45,706 nucleotides of DNA, from the NCBI GenBank assembly GCA_022780515.1, contig JALEUV010000079.1, positions 1-45,706 on the forward strand, given 5' to 3'. The stretch's first letter is position 1. Each line of letters opens with the position of its first letter. The position numbers and the translations under genes were made by a program. The notes under the pieces are model-generated. The model was not told the DNA's origin. It saw only the letters and a list, made by a program, of their open reading frames with translations, and made no database searches. Source of the stretch: Anaerococcus sp. (GTDB taxonomy: Bacteria > Bacillota > Clostridia > Tissierellales > Peptoniphilaceae). This document shows, one piece after another, positions 33,172 to 43,014 of this stretch.

Positions 33172-35559
33172 ATGTTAGTACCTTTAATATGGCAAAAAGA
33201 TTATATAAAACTAGATGAAGATTTAAAGACTATAACTGATAGACTATCAGAAACAGGATCCCACGTTGAGGAAGTTAATATCCACACATCTGCCCTTGAT
33301 GGGGTAGTTGTAGGCAAGGTCTTAGACCAAGAAAAACACCCTAGCGCTGATAGGCTAAATGTCCTAAGAATAGATATAGGCAAGGATGCCCCTATCACAA
33401 TAATAACCAATGCGACCAATACCAAAAAAGGCGACTACCTCCCAGTTATAACATCAGGAACTAAGTTAGATGATGGAAGCGTTATAGACGAGCATGACTT
33501 CTTTGGAATCATATCCCAAGGCATGCTCACAGCCTATAGCGAGCTTTCCTATGATGATAGCCTAGTACCTAAGAAACTAAAGGATGGGGTCTTGGTCCTA
33601 GAGGGAGAATTTGAAGTAGGAAGCAGACTAAGTGATGTGATTTATTCCAATACCCCAGTTATAGAATACGAAATCACCCCAAACAGACCTGACTGCCTAT
33701 CTATCTTGGGTATGGCAAGGGAGAGTGCGGCAAGCTTTGGCAAAAAAATCACCTACCCTTCTATTGACTATGAGAACAATGACGATGACATAAGTGATTA
33801 TTTTGATAGGGTAGAGATAGAGTCTCCTAACTGTAATGCCTTTGTGGCTAGGGTTGCCAAGGATATAGAGGTCAAAGCCTCACCTCAATGGCTACAAAAC
33901 TACCTAATCCTTGCCGGTATGAGACCTATAAATAACATAGTCGACATAACAAACTTCGTTATGCTTGAGACAGGTCAACCCCTCCATGCCTATGACTTGG
34001 ATAAGCTAAGGGATAAGAAAATAATAGTAAGAGATAGTAAGGATAGCGAAGTCCTAAGGACCCTGGACGGGACTGATAGAAATTTAGATGAAGGTATGCT
34101 TTTAATCTGTGATGGCAAGGGACCAATAGGCCTTGCAGGTATCATGGGTGGGATGGATAGTGAAGTAACAGAAGAAACCACAAATATCCTCCTAGAAGCG
34201 GCAAACTTTGACTCATCATCTATAAGGTCAACTTCCAAAAAACTAGGTCTTAGAAGTGAAGCATCCAATAGGTTCGAGAAGGGCCTATCTCCACAAATGA
34301 CTGACTTTGCATCAGCTAGGGCCATGAAGCTAATCAATGAGCTAAAAGCAGGTACCGTAATTGGGGGAGCTATAAAAATTGGACTAGATCAAGAAGAAGA
34401 AAAGCACGTAGACCTTAGAATTTCTAGGCTAAATATGCTAACAGGAGTCGACTTCACAATGGATGAGGCCATAGAAAACCTTGAGCTTTTGGAATTTGAA
34501 GTAGAGAAAATTGACGATAATACCATAAGGGCAAAAGTTCCTTACTTTAGGTCTGATATAGAAATCGAAGCTGACCTTATAGAAGAAGTCGTAAGACTTT
34601 ATGGCATGGGCAAAATCGAATCCAAGCCCCTCCGTTCATCCCTCCAAAGGGGAGAGAGGTCCAAGAGAAGACTCCTTAGAGATGACTTAAGAAATAAGCT
34701 AGTTGGACAAAAATTCTCAGAGCTTGCTACCTACTCCTTCATATCACCTAGGGAATTTGATAGACTAGGTGTCAAGGAAGATAGCAAACTTCGTGACTTT
34801 GTAAGGCTAATTAACCCACTAGGAGAAGACTACTCTGTTATGAGAACTAGCCAAGTCCCATCCATGCTAGATGTTATAAGCAAAAACATCAAGTATGGCC
34901 AAAAGGACATGAGGTTCTTCGAGCTAGATAGGACCTTCGAGAGAGTAGAAGATAGCCTACCTAAGGAAAATCTAACGTTAACCATGGGCCTTTATGGAGA
35001 CTACAATTTCTATGATATGAAGGACTTCTTTAGAGAAGTTATGGCAAACGTGGGCTTTGATGGCTTTATTTACAAGGCCAATACCGAGACTTTCGCCTTC
35101 CACAAGGGAAGATGTGCCGATATCTACTATGATGATGAAAAAATAGGTATGATGGGCGATATTTCCTATGAGATAAGAGATGAGTATGATATAGAAAAGG
35201 GAGCGATAATCTTAGAAGTAAATCTTGCCCTAATAGAAGCAAAGAGAAATCCTCAAAAGAAATACAAGGAAATAAGTAAGTTCCCAGCTATAGAGAGGGA
35301 CTACTCCCTAGTATGTGATAGGGATGTAGAATCAGCAGTGATTGAAAACATCATAATAGAAAACTCAGAAGGATTAGTTGGAGATGTCAAACTCTTTGAT
35401 ATCTATACAGGTGAGCATATAGAAGAAGGCAAGAAGTCTGTATCCTACAAGCTATTCTATAGGTCAAAGGATAGGACCCTAAAAGATAAGGAAGCCAACA
35501 AGGTAGAGGCAAATATTATCGAGAAGTTAAAAGAAGCAGGAATTGAATTACGTAGTTAG
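33172..35559 (+). CDS. pheT: Phenylalanine--tRNA ligase beta subunit
   Basis: 795 residues, full length. In order: EMAP-II-like tRNA-binding domain (~40-155, GVVVGKVLDQEKHPSADRLNVLRIDIG), B3/B4 editing domain (~215-385, AYDLDKLRDKKIIVR and EAANFDSSSIRSTSKKLGLRSEASNRFEKG), B5 (~405-475), catalytic-like core, and C-terminal FDX-ACB anticodon domain (KFPAIERDYSLVCDRDVE). AGGAGG precedes the ATG 8 bases after pheS. Confidence 0.96.
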   Translation: MLVPLIWQKDYIKLDEDLKTITDRLSETGSHVEEVNIHTSALDGVVVGKVLDQEKHPSADRLNVLRIDIGKDAPITIITNATNTKKGDYLPVITSGTKLDDGSVIDEHDFFGIISQGMLTAYSELSYDDSLVPKKLKDGVLVLEGEFEVGSRLSDVIYSNTPVIEYEITPNRPDCLSILGMARESAASFGKKITYPSIDYENNDDDISDYFDRVEIESPNCNAFVARVAKDIEVKASPQWLQNYLILAGMRPINNIVDITNFVMLETGQPLHAYDLDKLRDKKIIVRDSKDSEVLRTLDGTDRNLDEGMLLICDGKGPIGLAGIMGGMDSEVTEETTNILLEAANFDSSSIRSTSKKLGLRSEASNRFEKGLSPQMTDFASARAMKLINELKAGTVIGGAIKIGLDQEEEKHVDLRISRLNMLTGVDFTMDEAIENLELLEFEVEKIDDNTIRAKVPYFRSDIEIEADLIEEVVRLYGMGKIESKPLRSSLQRGERSKRRLLRDDLRNKLVGQKFSELATYSFISPREFDRLGVKEDSKLRDFVRLINPLGEDYSVMRTSQVPSMLDVISKNIKYGQKDMRFFELDRTFERVEDSLPKENLTLTMGLYGDYNFYDMKDFFREVMANVGFDGFIYKANTETFAFHKGRCADIYYDDEKIGMMGDISYEIRDEYDIEKGAIILEVNLALIEAKRNPQKKYKEISKFPAIERDYSLVCDRDVESAVIENIIIENSEGLVGDVKLFDIYTGEHIEEGKKSVSYKLFYRSKDRTLKDKEANKVEANIIEKLKEAGIELRS

Positions 35560-35567
35560 GAGATAAG

Positions 35568-36059
35568 GTGAGCGAATATAAGGCTGATGTCAAAATAGAT
35601 GGCAAGGAATACACCCTTGTTACAGATAAACCCAAGGAAAATATAAGGCAAATTGCAAAGATTTTTGACGAGAAAATCCAAGAGGTCAAGTCAGATAAGC
35701 TAACCTTCGATAGGGCATTAATCCTAGCAGGGCTAAATTTAACAGATGACCTCCTAAGGATAGGAGAAGCCTTGAAGGATCTAGAAGAGGAAGCTAAGAC
35801 TCCTATGGAAGAGTATCCTAGCCTCAAGGAAGATAGGGAAAGATTGACCAAGGAAAATGAAGACCTAGCCAAGGGCCTAGAAGAAAGTAAGGACCTTAAT
35901 GATAGGCTTAGCTCAGAAAAATCTGCCCTCGAGGAGAAACTATCAAAATTAGAAGATTCTACAGAGATAATCGAGAAGCTCAAAACCGAAGTCAAGAGGT
36001 TACAGGTTGAGCTAATGGAGCTCCAAAGAGAAAATGAAAGCCTCAAAGGAAGTCTTTGA
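35568..36059 (+). CDS. zapA: Cell division protein ZapA-like (GTG start)
   Basis: 163 residues. Residues ~1-75 match ZapA (VKIDGKEYTLVTDKPKENIRQIAKIFDEKIQEV, then LILAGLNLTDDLLR), which stabilises FtsZ filaments at the division site. From ~85 on a long coiled coil (EDRERLTKENEDLAKGLEESKDLNDRL) makes it longer than the ~85-100-residue classic ZapA; such extended forms follow pheT in many Clostridia. GTG start at 35568 with GGAG 7 bases upstream. Confidence 0.85.
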   Translation: MSEYKADVKIDGKEYTLVTDKPKENIRQIAKIFDEKIQEVKSDKLTFDRALILAGLNLTDDLLRIGEALKDLEEEAKTPMEEYPSLKEDRERLTKENEDLAKGLEESKDLNDRLSSEKSALEEKLSKLEDSTEIIEKLKTEVKRLQVELMELQRENESLKGSL

Positions 36060-38260
36060 TGAGAAAAAGTGAAATATTAGCTCCTGTTGGCAATGAAGAG
36101 ATGCTTTATGCAGGCCTTGCCGCAGGAGCTGATGCCTTTTATATGGCAACAGATGATTTTGGTGCCAGGGCCTATGCCGAAAATTTTAATATAGACAATA
36201 TCAAAAGCTACATAGACCTAATCCATCTATTTGGCAAGAAGGTCTATGTAACTATGAACACCCTTATCAAGGATAAGGAGATGGAAAAGGCAATCTCCTA
36301 CGCCTCAAGAGTCTATGAGTATGGGGTTGATGGTCTTATTATTCAGGACCTAGGATTTTTTACCCTTATAAGGGATAAGCTAGGGGATATGGAGTTTCAT
36401 GCTTCAACCCAGATGGCAGTGAGGGACTACCATGGGGCCAAGGCTCTGATGGATCTTGGTTTTGATAGGGTGGTCATAGCTAGGGAATGCCCCATAGAAG
36501 AGATTAGAAAAATTGATAAGCTTCCTATAGCCAAGGAAATCTTTGTCCATGGGTCCCTTTGCGTATCCTACTCTGGAGAATGCCTTATGTCCTCCTACTT
36601 TGGTGGTAGGTCTGCCAATAGGGGCAGGTGCGCTGGGATTTGTAGGAAAAAATATAGGCTAGTAAATGGTGGCAAGACCCTAGGTGAAGACTACTACCTA
36701 TCCATGAAGGACCTCAATGTCATTGATAGACTAGAAGACCTAGTCGATGCTGGAGCTGATAGCCTAAAGATCGAAGGCAGGATGAAGACAGCCGACTATG
36801 TCTATAGGGTAGTCAAATCCTATAGGTCAAAAATCGACAAAGACTCCTATGACAGGGATGAGCTAAGGGATAGCTCCAACAGGGGCTTTACCGAAGGCTT
36901 CATCTTTGGTCAAAATAGGGACAATGTAATCCTTGAAGCCGGCAAGAGACATAGGTCAATTGGCAAGGTCAAGGAAGATAAGTTGGGCAAGCACTTTGTA
37001 AGTGGAAGTGACCTAGTCAAGGGGGATAACCTAAGCGTAGAAACAGTTAAGGGCAAGAGACTTCCCCTTACTACAGATAGGGTCTATGCCAAGGGTCAAA
37101 AGATCTACCTAGATAATTACAAGGATGCCAAGCTCAACTCTGACATCCTCCTCCTTAACTCCCCTAGACTAAGGGATGAATTAAGAGAAAGACTAGAGGA
37201 CTTTGAAAAGCTACCTATCCATATAAAATTTATGGGACATGTGGGAGATGCTCCAGAGATTAGTCTTACCTACAAGGACTTTAGGGCTGATTTTGCCCTT
37301 GGTAAGTCCCTCGAGAGGGCCCAAAATATCTCCTTAAGTCAAGATGATATCAGGAAAAGCCTAGGGAAGTTCGGCAATGATATCTTTGAGCCAATAAGTA
37401 TCGATATTGATATGGATGAGGATATTTTTATAAGAAAAAAGGACCTAAACGAGCTAAGACGAAGGGGTAGCGAGTATCTCAAGGCAGAAATCCTAAAATC
37501 CTACCATAGAGATAGGGTAGCGATAGACTTACCTATCCTAGATAAGACTAAGACTTATAGTAAAGAAAGAAATGTAGAGCTTCTTACAAGCAAGGTCGAC
37601 CCATCCTACCTAAGAGACTTTGACAAGGTCTATATAAGGACTTTTGACGACAAATATAGGGGTCTTGACCTCTATTTAAACCTAGATCCCCATATAGACT
37701 ATGAGATAGAAGGATTAATCGCCTACCTCAAGGAAAATTCAATAGGTGGAGTCATCTTTAATAACTACAAGGACCTAGACTTTGTGGATGACTTCAAAAG
37801 AGCAGGCATCAAGATAAGGATAGGTAGGTACCTCAATGTCTTCAATTCCTATACGGCAGCCTTCTATGAAAAATTTGCAGAGATGATTACCCTATCTGTA
37901 GAATCTACCTATGAGCAAATCAAGGCCTACACAGGGAGATTTCCTGGAGAAGTTATGACCTATGGAAGGATCGAGCTTATGAATATGAGACATTGCCCCT
38001 TCTCTGTAATCAAAAAATGTGGCCTTGTGGGCTGTGAAACTTGTTCATTTAATGATAGCGAGCTAATAAATGAAGATAATGACTATCTAAAAATTATAAG
38101 GTATGGCGAGCACAGTATAATCTATCCTAAGGTTCCTGCTAGAGCAGATGAGAAAAGACTAGGAGATAAGATATCGACCCTGCTCCAAGTCTTTGATGAG
38201 GGGGACTTTGATATGGATAGGTATACCAACAAGCTAAATTATGATAGAGGTGTTATTTAA
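36059..38260 (+). CDS. U32 family peptidase-like protein (RlhA/YdcP-type, rRNA hydroxylation)
   Basis: 733 residues from ATG 36059, which overlaps the zapA stop (TGATG); the TTG at 36056 is less likely. U32 domain at ~1-300: ILAPVGNEEMLYAGLAAGADAFYM, FHASTQMAVRD, then VHGSLCVSYSGECLMSSYFGGRSANRGRCAGICRKKY with the family cysteines that bind an iron-sulfur cluster. A second domain (~370-490, DUF3656-like) and a C-terminal part with further Cys (CPFSVIKKCGLVGCETCSF) follow. The length and domain set match E. coli RlhA, needed for 23S rRNA C2501 hydroxylation with prephenate; function inferred from that family. Confidence 0.88.
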   Translation: MRKSEILAPVGNEEMLYAGLAAGADAFYMATDDFGARAYAENFNIDNIKSYIDLIHLFGKKVYVTMNTLIKDKEMEKAISYASRVYEYGVDGLIIQDLGFFTLIRDKLGDMEFHASTQMAVRDYHGAKALMDLGFDRVVIARECPIEEIRKIDKLPIAKEIFVHGSLCVSYSGECLMSSYFGGRSANRGRCAGICRKKYRLVNGGKTLGEDYYLSMKDLNVIDRLEDLVDAGADSLKIEGRMKTADYVYRVVKSYRSKIDKDSYDRDELRDSSNRGFTEGFIFGQNRDNVILEAGKRHRSIGKVKEDKLGKHFVSGSDLVKGDNLSVETVKGKRLPLTTDRVYAKGQKIYLDNYKDAKLNSDILLLNSPRLRDELRERLEDFEKLPIHIKFMGHVGDAPEISLTYKDFRADFALGKSLERAQNISLSQDDIRKSLGKFGNDIFEPISIDIDMDEDIFIRKKDLNELRRRGSEYLKAEILKSYHRDRVAIDLPILDKTKTYSKERNVELLTSKVDPSYLRDFDKVYIRTFDDKYRGLDLYLNLDPHIDYEIEGLIAYLKENSIGGVIFNNYKDLDFVDDFKRAGIKIRIGRYLNVFNSYTAAFYEKFAEMITLSVESTYEQIKAYTGRFPGEVMTYGRIELMNMRHCPFSVIKKCGLVGCETCSFNDSELINEDNDYLKIIRYGEHSIIYPKVPARADEKRLGDKISTLLQVFDEGDFDMDRYTNKLNYDRGVI

Positions 38261-40605
38261 TGGAAGAAAAAACCCTAGAAGTTTTAGACTATGACAAAAT
38301 ACTTAATCAACTTTCGGCCTATGCAAGCTCAAGGCTCGTCAAAGATGAAATTCTAGAGCTTAGACCTGTTAATGATAAGGCCTATATAGAAGAAGAACTC
38401 CAAGCTGGTCAATCCATGCTTGAAGTTATAAATAAAAATGGGCAGATCGACTTATTTGGCTTACATGACCTAAGGGAGATTGTTAACTATATTAGGAAAA
38501 ACGGAATCCTCGAGCCAGTCGACCTCCTAAAAATCCTCGACCTACTTAGGGTATCAGCCTACCTCAAGGACTATGGCGAGCATATCGAGGATATATACAT
38601 TGCCGAGCTCTTTGATAGGATCTCTACCAATGATTTCCTAAAAAATGAGATCGAGAGGTCTATTATCAATGAAGAAGAGATAGCTGATGATGCATCTCCT
38701 AGCCTTAGAAACATAAGACGCAGCAAGGCTAGGAAGGAAAATGACATAAGGATCAAGCTAAATTCCTACCTAACTAACCCCAAGTATGAAGGAGTCCTCC
38801 AAGACCACCTGGTTTCTGTGAGGGATGGGAGATATGTCATCCCAGTTAAGTCCAACAAAAAAAGTGCAGTAGGTGGGATTGTCCATGACAAAAGCGCTTC
38901 GGGCAATACCCTCTTTGTAGAGCCTGGCCCAATAATAGAGCTAAATAACCAGCTAAAGGACTTAGAACTTAAGGAAGAAGAAGAGATAAGAAGAATATTG
39001 GACCGTCTATCAAGACTTAGCCAAGCCTTTGATGTAGAACTCCTAGAAAATCAAAAGCTTATAGCAAGGATTGACTTCTTACAGGCCAAGGCCCGTTTTG
39101 CCATAGACAAGGACCTAACTATGCCTATTATAAGCGATGAGAAGCTAATAGACCTAAGGGGAGCAAGGCATCCATTATTAAGGGGCAAGGTTGTGCCAAT
39201 CGATGTAAAAATTGGAGGAGCCTACACAACCCTTATCATAACAGGACCCAACACAGGAGGTAAGACCGTAAGTCTAAAGACCGTAGGCCTTCTTTCTGCT
39301 ATGGCACAGACTGCCCTCTTTATCCCGGCAGAAGAAGGATCTAGCCTAAGTATCTTTGATGGGATCTACCTTGATATAGGAGATACCCAGTCGATTGAGA
39401 TGAGCCTATCGACCTTCTCGGCATCCCTTACCAACATTGTCCATATCCTAGATAAGCTTAGTGATAATTCTCTAGTCTTACTTGATGAAGTGGGATCTGG
39501 TACAGACCCAGTCGAAGGAGCAGCCCTCGCCATAGCCATCCTTGATAGCTTGACCTCAAGAGGAATCTTGACTTTCGCAACCACCCACTACAGCGAACTA
39601 AAATACTACGCTAGCGAAAACCAAGAGGTCATGAATGCCTCTGTTGAGTTTGATGTGGACACCCTGTCTCCTACCTATAGACTTGAAATAGGTACCCCAG
39701 GCAAGTCCAATGCCTTCGAAATCTCAAAAAGACTGGGCCTTCCATCTGACATACTCGATAGGGCCAAGGACCTTGTAGGAGAAGATACTAGGAATGTAAA
39801 CAAGATGCTTGAAGAGATAGAAGCAGACAAGAGGCAAATCGAAGAGAAGAATAGAGAAATCGAAGACTACAAGAAGCAAATCAAGCAAATCAGAAATGAC
39901 CTAAAGCAAAAAATAAAGGCCCTAGAAAACAAAGAAAAAGAAGTAATCAGACAGGCGGAAGATAAGGCCAACCAAATCCTTGATAAGGCCAACGAAGAGA
40001 GCCAAGAGATGCTCAAGGAAGCCAAGAAATCACGTAATGCCAACACTTCAAACATCGATAGGTCCCTCAATAAGATCCGTAACAAGTACAAGGGGGCCAA
40101 GATCGAACGAGAAGGCGAGTCCATAAGGGAAAGAAGGTCGACCCATGCACCAAAGACCCTAAAGGTCGGCGATATGGTTATTATCGAAGGCCTAGGAGAG
40201 AAGGCTGAAGTAATCGAAGCTCCAGACAAAAATGGCAACATCAAGGTTCAAATGGGCATTCTAAAGATGGACTCCAACATCAAGAATGTAACCAAAATCA
40301 AATCAGAAAACCAAACAGAAAAAAATGTCAAGAAAGTGTATAATACTAAAAAAGCCATGCACATATCACCTACCCTTGACCTTAGGGGCCAAAGATATGA
40401 TGAGGCCATGAGAAAGCTTGATAAGTACCTAGATGATGCCATGCTTGCAGGTCTTTCTAAGGCCAAGATTATCCATGGCAAAGGAACAGGAGCCTTGATA
40501 AATGGTGTAAGTGATATGCTCAAAGATGATAAGAGGGTTAAGAACTTTAGATTTGGTGATGATAAGGAAGGTGGCTATGGGGCAACCATAGTGGCCTTTG
40601 AATAG
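38260..40605 (+). CDS. mutS2: Endonuclease MutS2 (ribosome-collision/recombination ATPase)
   Basis: 781 residues. MutS core III/ATPase: Walker A GPNTGGKTVSLKT (~329-341), LVLLDEVGSGTDPVEGAALA (Walker B), THYSELKYYA. A long coiled coil (~510-620, KEKEVIRQAEDKANQILDKAN) leads to a KOW-like segment (KTLKVGDMVIIEGLGEKAEVIEA) and the C-terminal Smr nuclease domain (LDLRGQRYDEAMRKLDKYL, HGKGTGAL). Known to suppress homologous recombination and, in B. subtilis, to split collided ribosomes. ATG overlaps the upstream stop (TAATG). Confidence 0.95.
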   Translation: MEEKTLEVLDYDKILNQLSAYASSRLVKDEILELRPVNDKAYIEEELQAGQSMLEVINKNGQIDLFGLHDLREIVNYIRKNGILEPVDLLKILDLLRVSAYLKDYGEHIEDIYIAELFDRISTNDFLKNEIERSIINEEEIADDASPSLRNIRRSKARKENDIRIKLNSYLTNPKYEGVLQDHLVSVRDGRYVIPVKSNKKSAVGGIVHDKSASGNTLFVEPGPIIELNNQLKDLELKEEEEIRRILDRLSRLSQAFDVELLENQKLIARIDFLQAKARFAIDKDLTMPIISDEKLIDLRGARHPLLRGKVVPIDVKIGGAYTTLIITGPNTGGKTVSLKTVGLLSAMAQTALFIPAEEGSSLSIFDGIYLDIGDTQSIEMSLSTFSASLTNIVHILDKLSDNSLVLLDEVGSGTDPVEGAALAIAILDSLTSRGILTFATTHYSELKYYASENQEVMNASVEFDVDTLSPTYRLEIGTPGKSNAFEISKRLGLPSDILDRAKDLVGEDTRNVNKMLEEIEADKRQIEEKNREIEDYKKQIKQIRNDLKQKIKALENKEKEVIRQAEDKANQILDKANEESQEMLKEAKKSRNANTSNIDRSLNKIRNKYKGAKIEREGESIRERRSTHAPKTLKVGDMVIIEGLGEKAEVIEAPDKNGNIKVQMGILKMDSNIKNVTKIKSENQTEKNVKKVYNTKKAMHISPTLDLRGQRYDEAMRKLDKYLDDAMLAGLSKAKIIHGKGTGALINGVSDMLKDDKRVKNFRFGDDKEGGYGATIVAFE

Positions 40606-40614
40606 AGAGGTAAA

Positions 40615-42312
40615 ATGATAGATTTAAAAGAATTAATAAGTAAAAAAATAGAAAGTCAGGACATAGGCTTAAGCTATGAGGAAATATATAATTTGATAGA
40701 AATCCCACCCCAAGACGATATGGGAGACTATTCCTTCCCTTGCTTTACGCTCGCAAAAACCATGAGGAAAAACCCTGCCATGATAGCAGAGGACTTGGCA
40801 AAGGCCATAGACCTAGACGAATTTGACAGAATCGAAAATGTAAATGCTTACCTAAACTTTTTTGTGGATAGGACCTTTTTCGAAAATGAAGTCCTAGGAG
40901 AGATTCTAGAGAAAAAGGACGACTATGCAAAGACAGAGCTTGGTAATGGCAAGACCATAGTTATAGATTTCTCTTCAGTAAATATAGCCAAGCCCTTCCA
41001 TATAGGCCACATAAGGTCAACAGTAATAGGGGACGCCCTTAGAAACATCCACGAATTCCTAGGCTATGATGTAGTAGCGACCAACTATATAGGAGACTAT
41101 GGAACCCAATTTGGTACAATGATAGCAGCCTACAGGCTTTGGGGAGACAGGGAAACTATAAACCAAGACCCTATAAATGAACTCCTCAAGCTCTATGTAA
41201 GATACAACACAGAAGCAGAAGATAATGAAGCTATGAAGGATGATGCTAGGGCTGCCTTTAGGGAACTTGAAGAAGGTAATGAGGAGGCAGTTAGCCTATG
41301 GAAGTGGTTTAAGGAGATCTCCCTCAAGGAATTTGAAAAGGTCTACGGCATGCTAGATATCAAATTCGATAACTACAACGGAGAGAGCTTCCACTCCCAA
41401 TTTATGCCGCAAGTCCTAGAAGAACTAAAAGAGAAAAACCTCCTCGAAGAATCAGAGGGCTCCCTTATAGTGAACCTCAGAGACTACGACCTAACCCCAG
41501 CCATCATAGTCAAGTCCAACGGATCAAGTGCCTACATTACTAGGGATATAGCCACAGCTATCTACAGGAAAAATACCTACGACTTCGATGAGAACCTCTA
41601 TGTAGTAGCCAGCCAACAAAACCTTCACTTTAAGCAACTAAGGAAGATCCTTGAGCTAATGGGCTATGACTTCTACAAGGACTGCATCCATATACCATTT
41701 GGTATGGTATCCCTAAAGGATGCCACCATGTCAACCAGGAAAGGCCAAGTAGTCTTCCTAGAAGATGTCCTAAACAAGGCAATAGAGAAAACCAAGGCCA
41801 TCATGGAAGATAGAAACTCTGATATAGAAAACATCGATGAAACATCAAGGATTGTGGGAATAGGAGCTGTTAAATTTAATGAACTCTACAATTCTAGAAT
41901 CAAGGACTATGTCTTTGACTGGGACGAACTCCTAAACTTCGATGGAGAAACAGGCCCTTATGTCCAATACACCTATGCTAGGGCCAAATCTGTCCTAAGG
42001 AAGGCTGACTTTAAGGAAGGAGAAGGACTAAACTTCGCTAGGATAAGTAGCGATGAAGAATTTAGCCTAGTTAAGTCCCTAGACGCTTTCAAGGATGCAG
42101 TCATTAGAGCTAAGGAAAAATACGAGCCATCAATAATTGCAAGGTCTATATGTGAAATCGCTCAAAACTTCAACAGGTTCTACAACACTAGCCAAATCAT
42201 GGTAGATGATCAAGAGCTAAAGACCGAGAGACTCTACCTAACCTACGCTACATCTTTAGTTATAAAAGAAGGACTTGCCCTCTTAGGAATCAAGACAGTG
42301 GAGAAGATGTAA
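40615..42312 (+). CDS. argS: Arginine--tRNA ligase
   Basis: 565 residues. N-terminal Add1 domain (~1-90), class I catalytic core with HIGH in KPFHIGHIRST (~128-131), MSTRKG in the KMSKS position (~372-377), and C-terminal anticodon domain with the DALR-type all-helical fold. Charges tRNA(Arg). GAGAGG-type site before the ATG, 9 bases after mutS2. Next gene starts on its stop codon (TAATG). Confidence 0.96.
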   Translation: MIDLKELISKKIESQDIGLSYEEIYNLIEIPPQDDMGDYSFPCFTLAKTMRKNPAMIAEDLAKAIDLDEFDRIENVNAYLNFFVDRTFFENEVLGEILEKKDDYAKTELGNGKTIVIDFSSVNIAKPFHIGHIRSTVIGDALRNIHEFLGYDVVATNYIGDYGTQFGTMIAAYRLWGDRETINQDPINELLKLYVRYNTEAEDNEAMKDDARAAFRELEEGNEEAVSLWKWFKEISLKEFEKVYGMLDIKFDNYNGESFHSQFMPQVLEELKEKNLLEESEGSLIVNLRDYDLTPAIIVKSNGSSAYITRDIATAIYRKNTYDFDENLYVVASQQNLHFKQLRKILELMGYDFYKDCIHIPFGMVSLKDATMSTRKGQVVFLEDVLNKAIEKTKAIMEDRNSDIENIDETSRIVGIGAVKFNELYNSRIKDYVFDWDELLNFDGETGPYVQYTYARAKSVLRKADFKEGEGLNFARISSDEEFSLVKSLDAFKDAVIRAKEKYEPSIIARSICEIAQNFNRFYNTSQIMVDDQELKTERLYLTYATSLVIKEGLALLGIKTVEKM

Positions 42313-43013
42313 TGGGAGATATGTTCAAGGATTTTGCCGAGCTAACAAGTAATGCCCTACAAAACACCTTTGGCAAATTAAATAAGTTATATTTGGTATT
42401 TATCTTTGTCCTCCTCAGGTACTTTGTGGATTCCATCTCCCTATTTTCCTTTTTAGGGAGGGGCTTTATAGTGGGACTACTAAACTACTTTGTAGAGATC
42501 CTAGTCCTAAGCTTTGTTTGTCAAAGCCTTAGAAGTCTAGTAGTCTATGGCAACTCTGGCAAAAAATCCATAGGCAATTCTATAAATAACTTTATGAACC
42601 CCCTCATATCTACAATGTTCTACCTCTACCTCCTAGACCTCTTCATATCCATGATAAGTATAGGAGCCAACATTAGAGGAGTCTTGGTGGTAACTTCCAT
42701 ATTCAAAGTTTTGACATCAGCAGTAATAGAAGAAGTCTATATCAACAACAAGTATGGTTTTGATGCTGTAAAATCATCCTTCAAATTTGTAGTAGATAAC
42801 CTACTAAACTACGGATTATTTAGCTTGATTTTTATCATCATAGAAATCTTCATAACCTACAAACTAACCTTTAGCTTAGGATTTGGCATGGGCAAGTTCC
42901 TAAATATGCTAATCCTCGCCCTAGTCCACACACTAGTTCTAACCTTCAAAGGTCATTTGTTCAAATATATAGACGAAAACCCTTATAGGCAAAGAAAATT
43001 AAAGAGAGGTTAA
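42312..43013 (+). CDS. Polytopic membrane protein of unknown function
   Basis: 233 residues with about six hydrophobic segments, starting MGDMFKDFAELTSNALQN and ending in a basic tail (RQRKLKRG) that should be cytoplasmic. I do not recognise a specific family; the layout is like the large class of uncharacterised Firmicutes membrane proteins with two three-helix halves. The start overlaps the argS stop by one base, so it is translationally coupled to argS. The TPR gene follows one base after. Confidence 0.75.
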   Translation: MGDMFKDFAELTSNALQNTFGKLNKLYLVFIFVLLRYFVDSISLFSFLGRGFIVGLLNYFVEILVLSFVCQSLRSLVVYGNSGKKSIGNSINNFMNPLISTMFYLYLLDLFISMISIGANIRGVLVVTSIFKVLTSAVIEEVYINNKYGFDAVKSSFKFVVDNLLNYGLFSLIFIIIEIFITYKLTFSLGFGMGKFLNMLILALVHTLVLTFKGHLFKYIDENPYRQRKLKRG

Positions 43014-43014
43014 C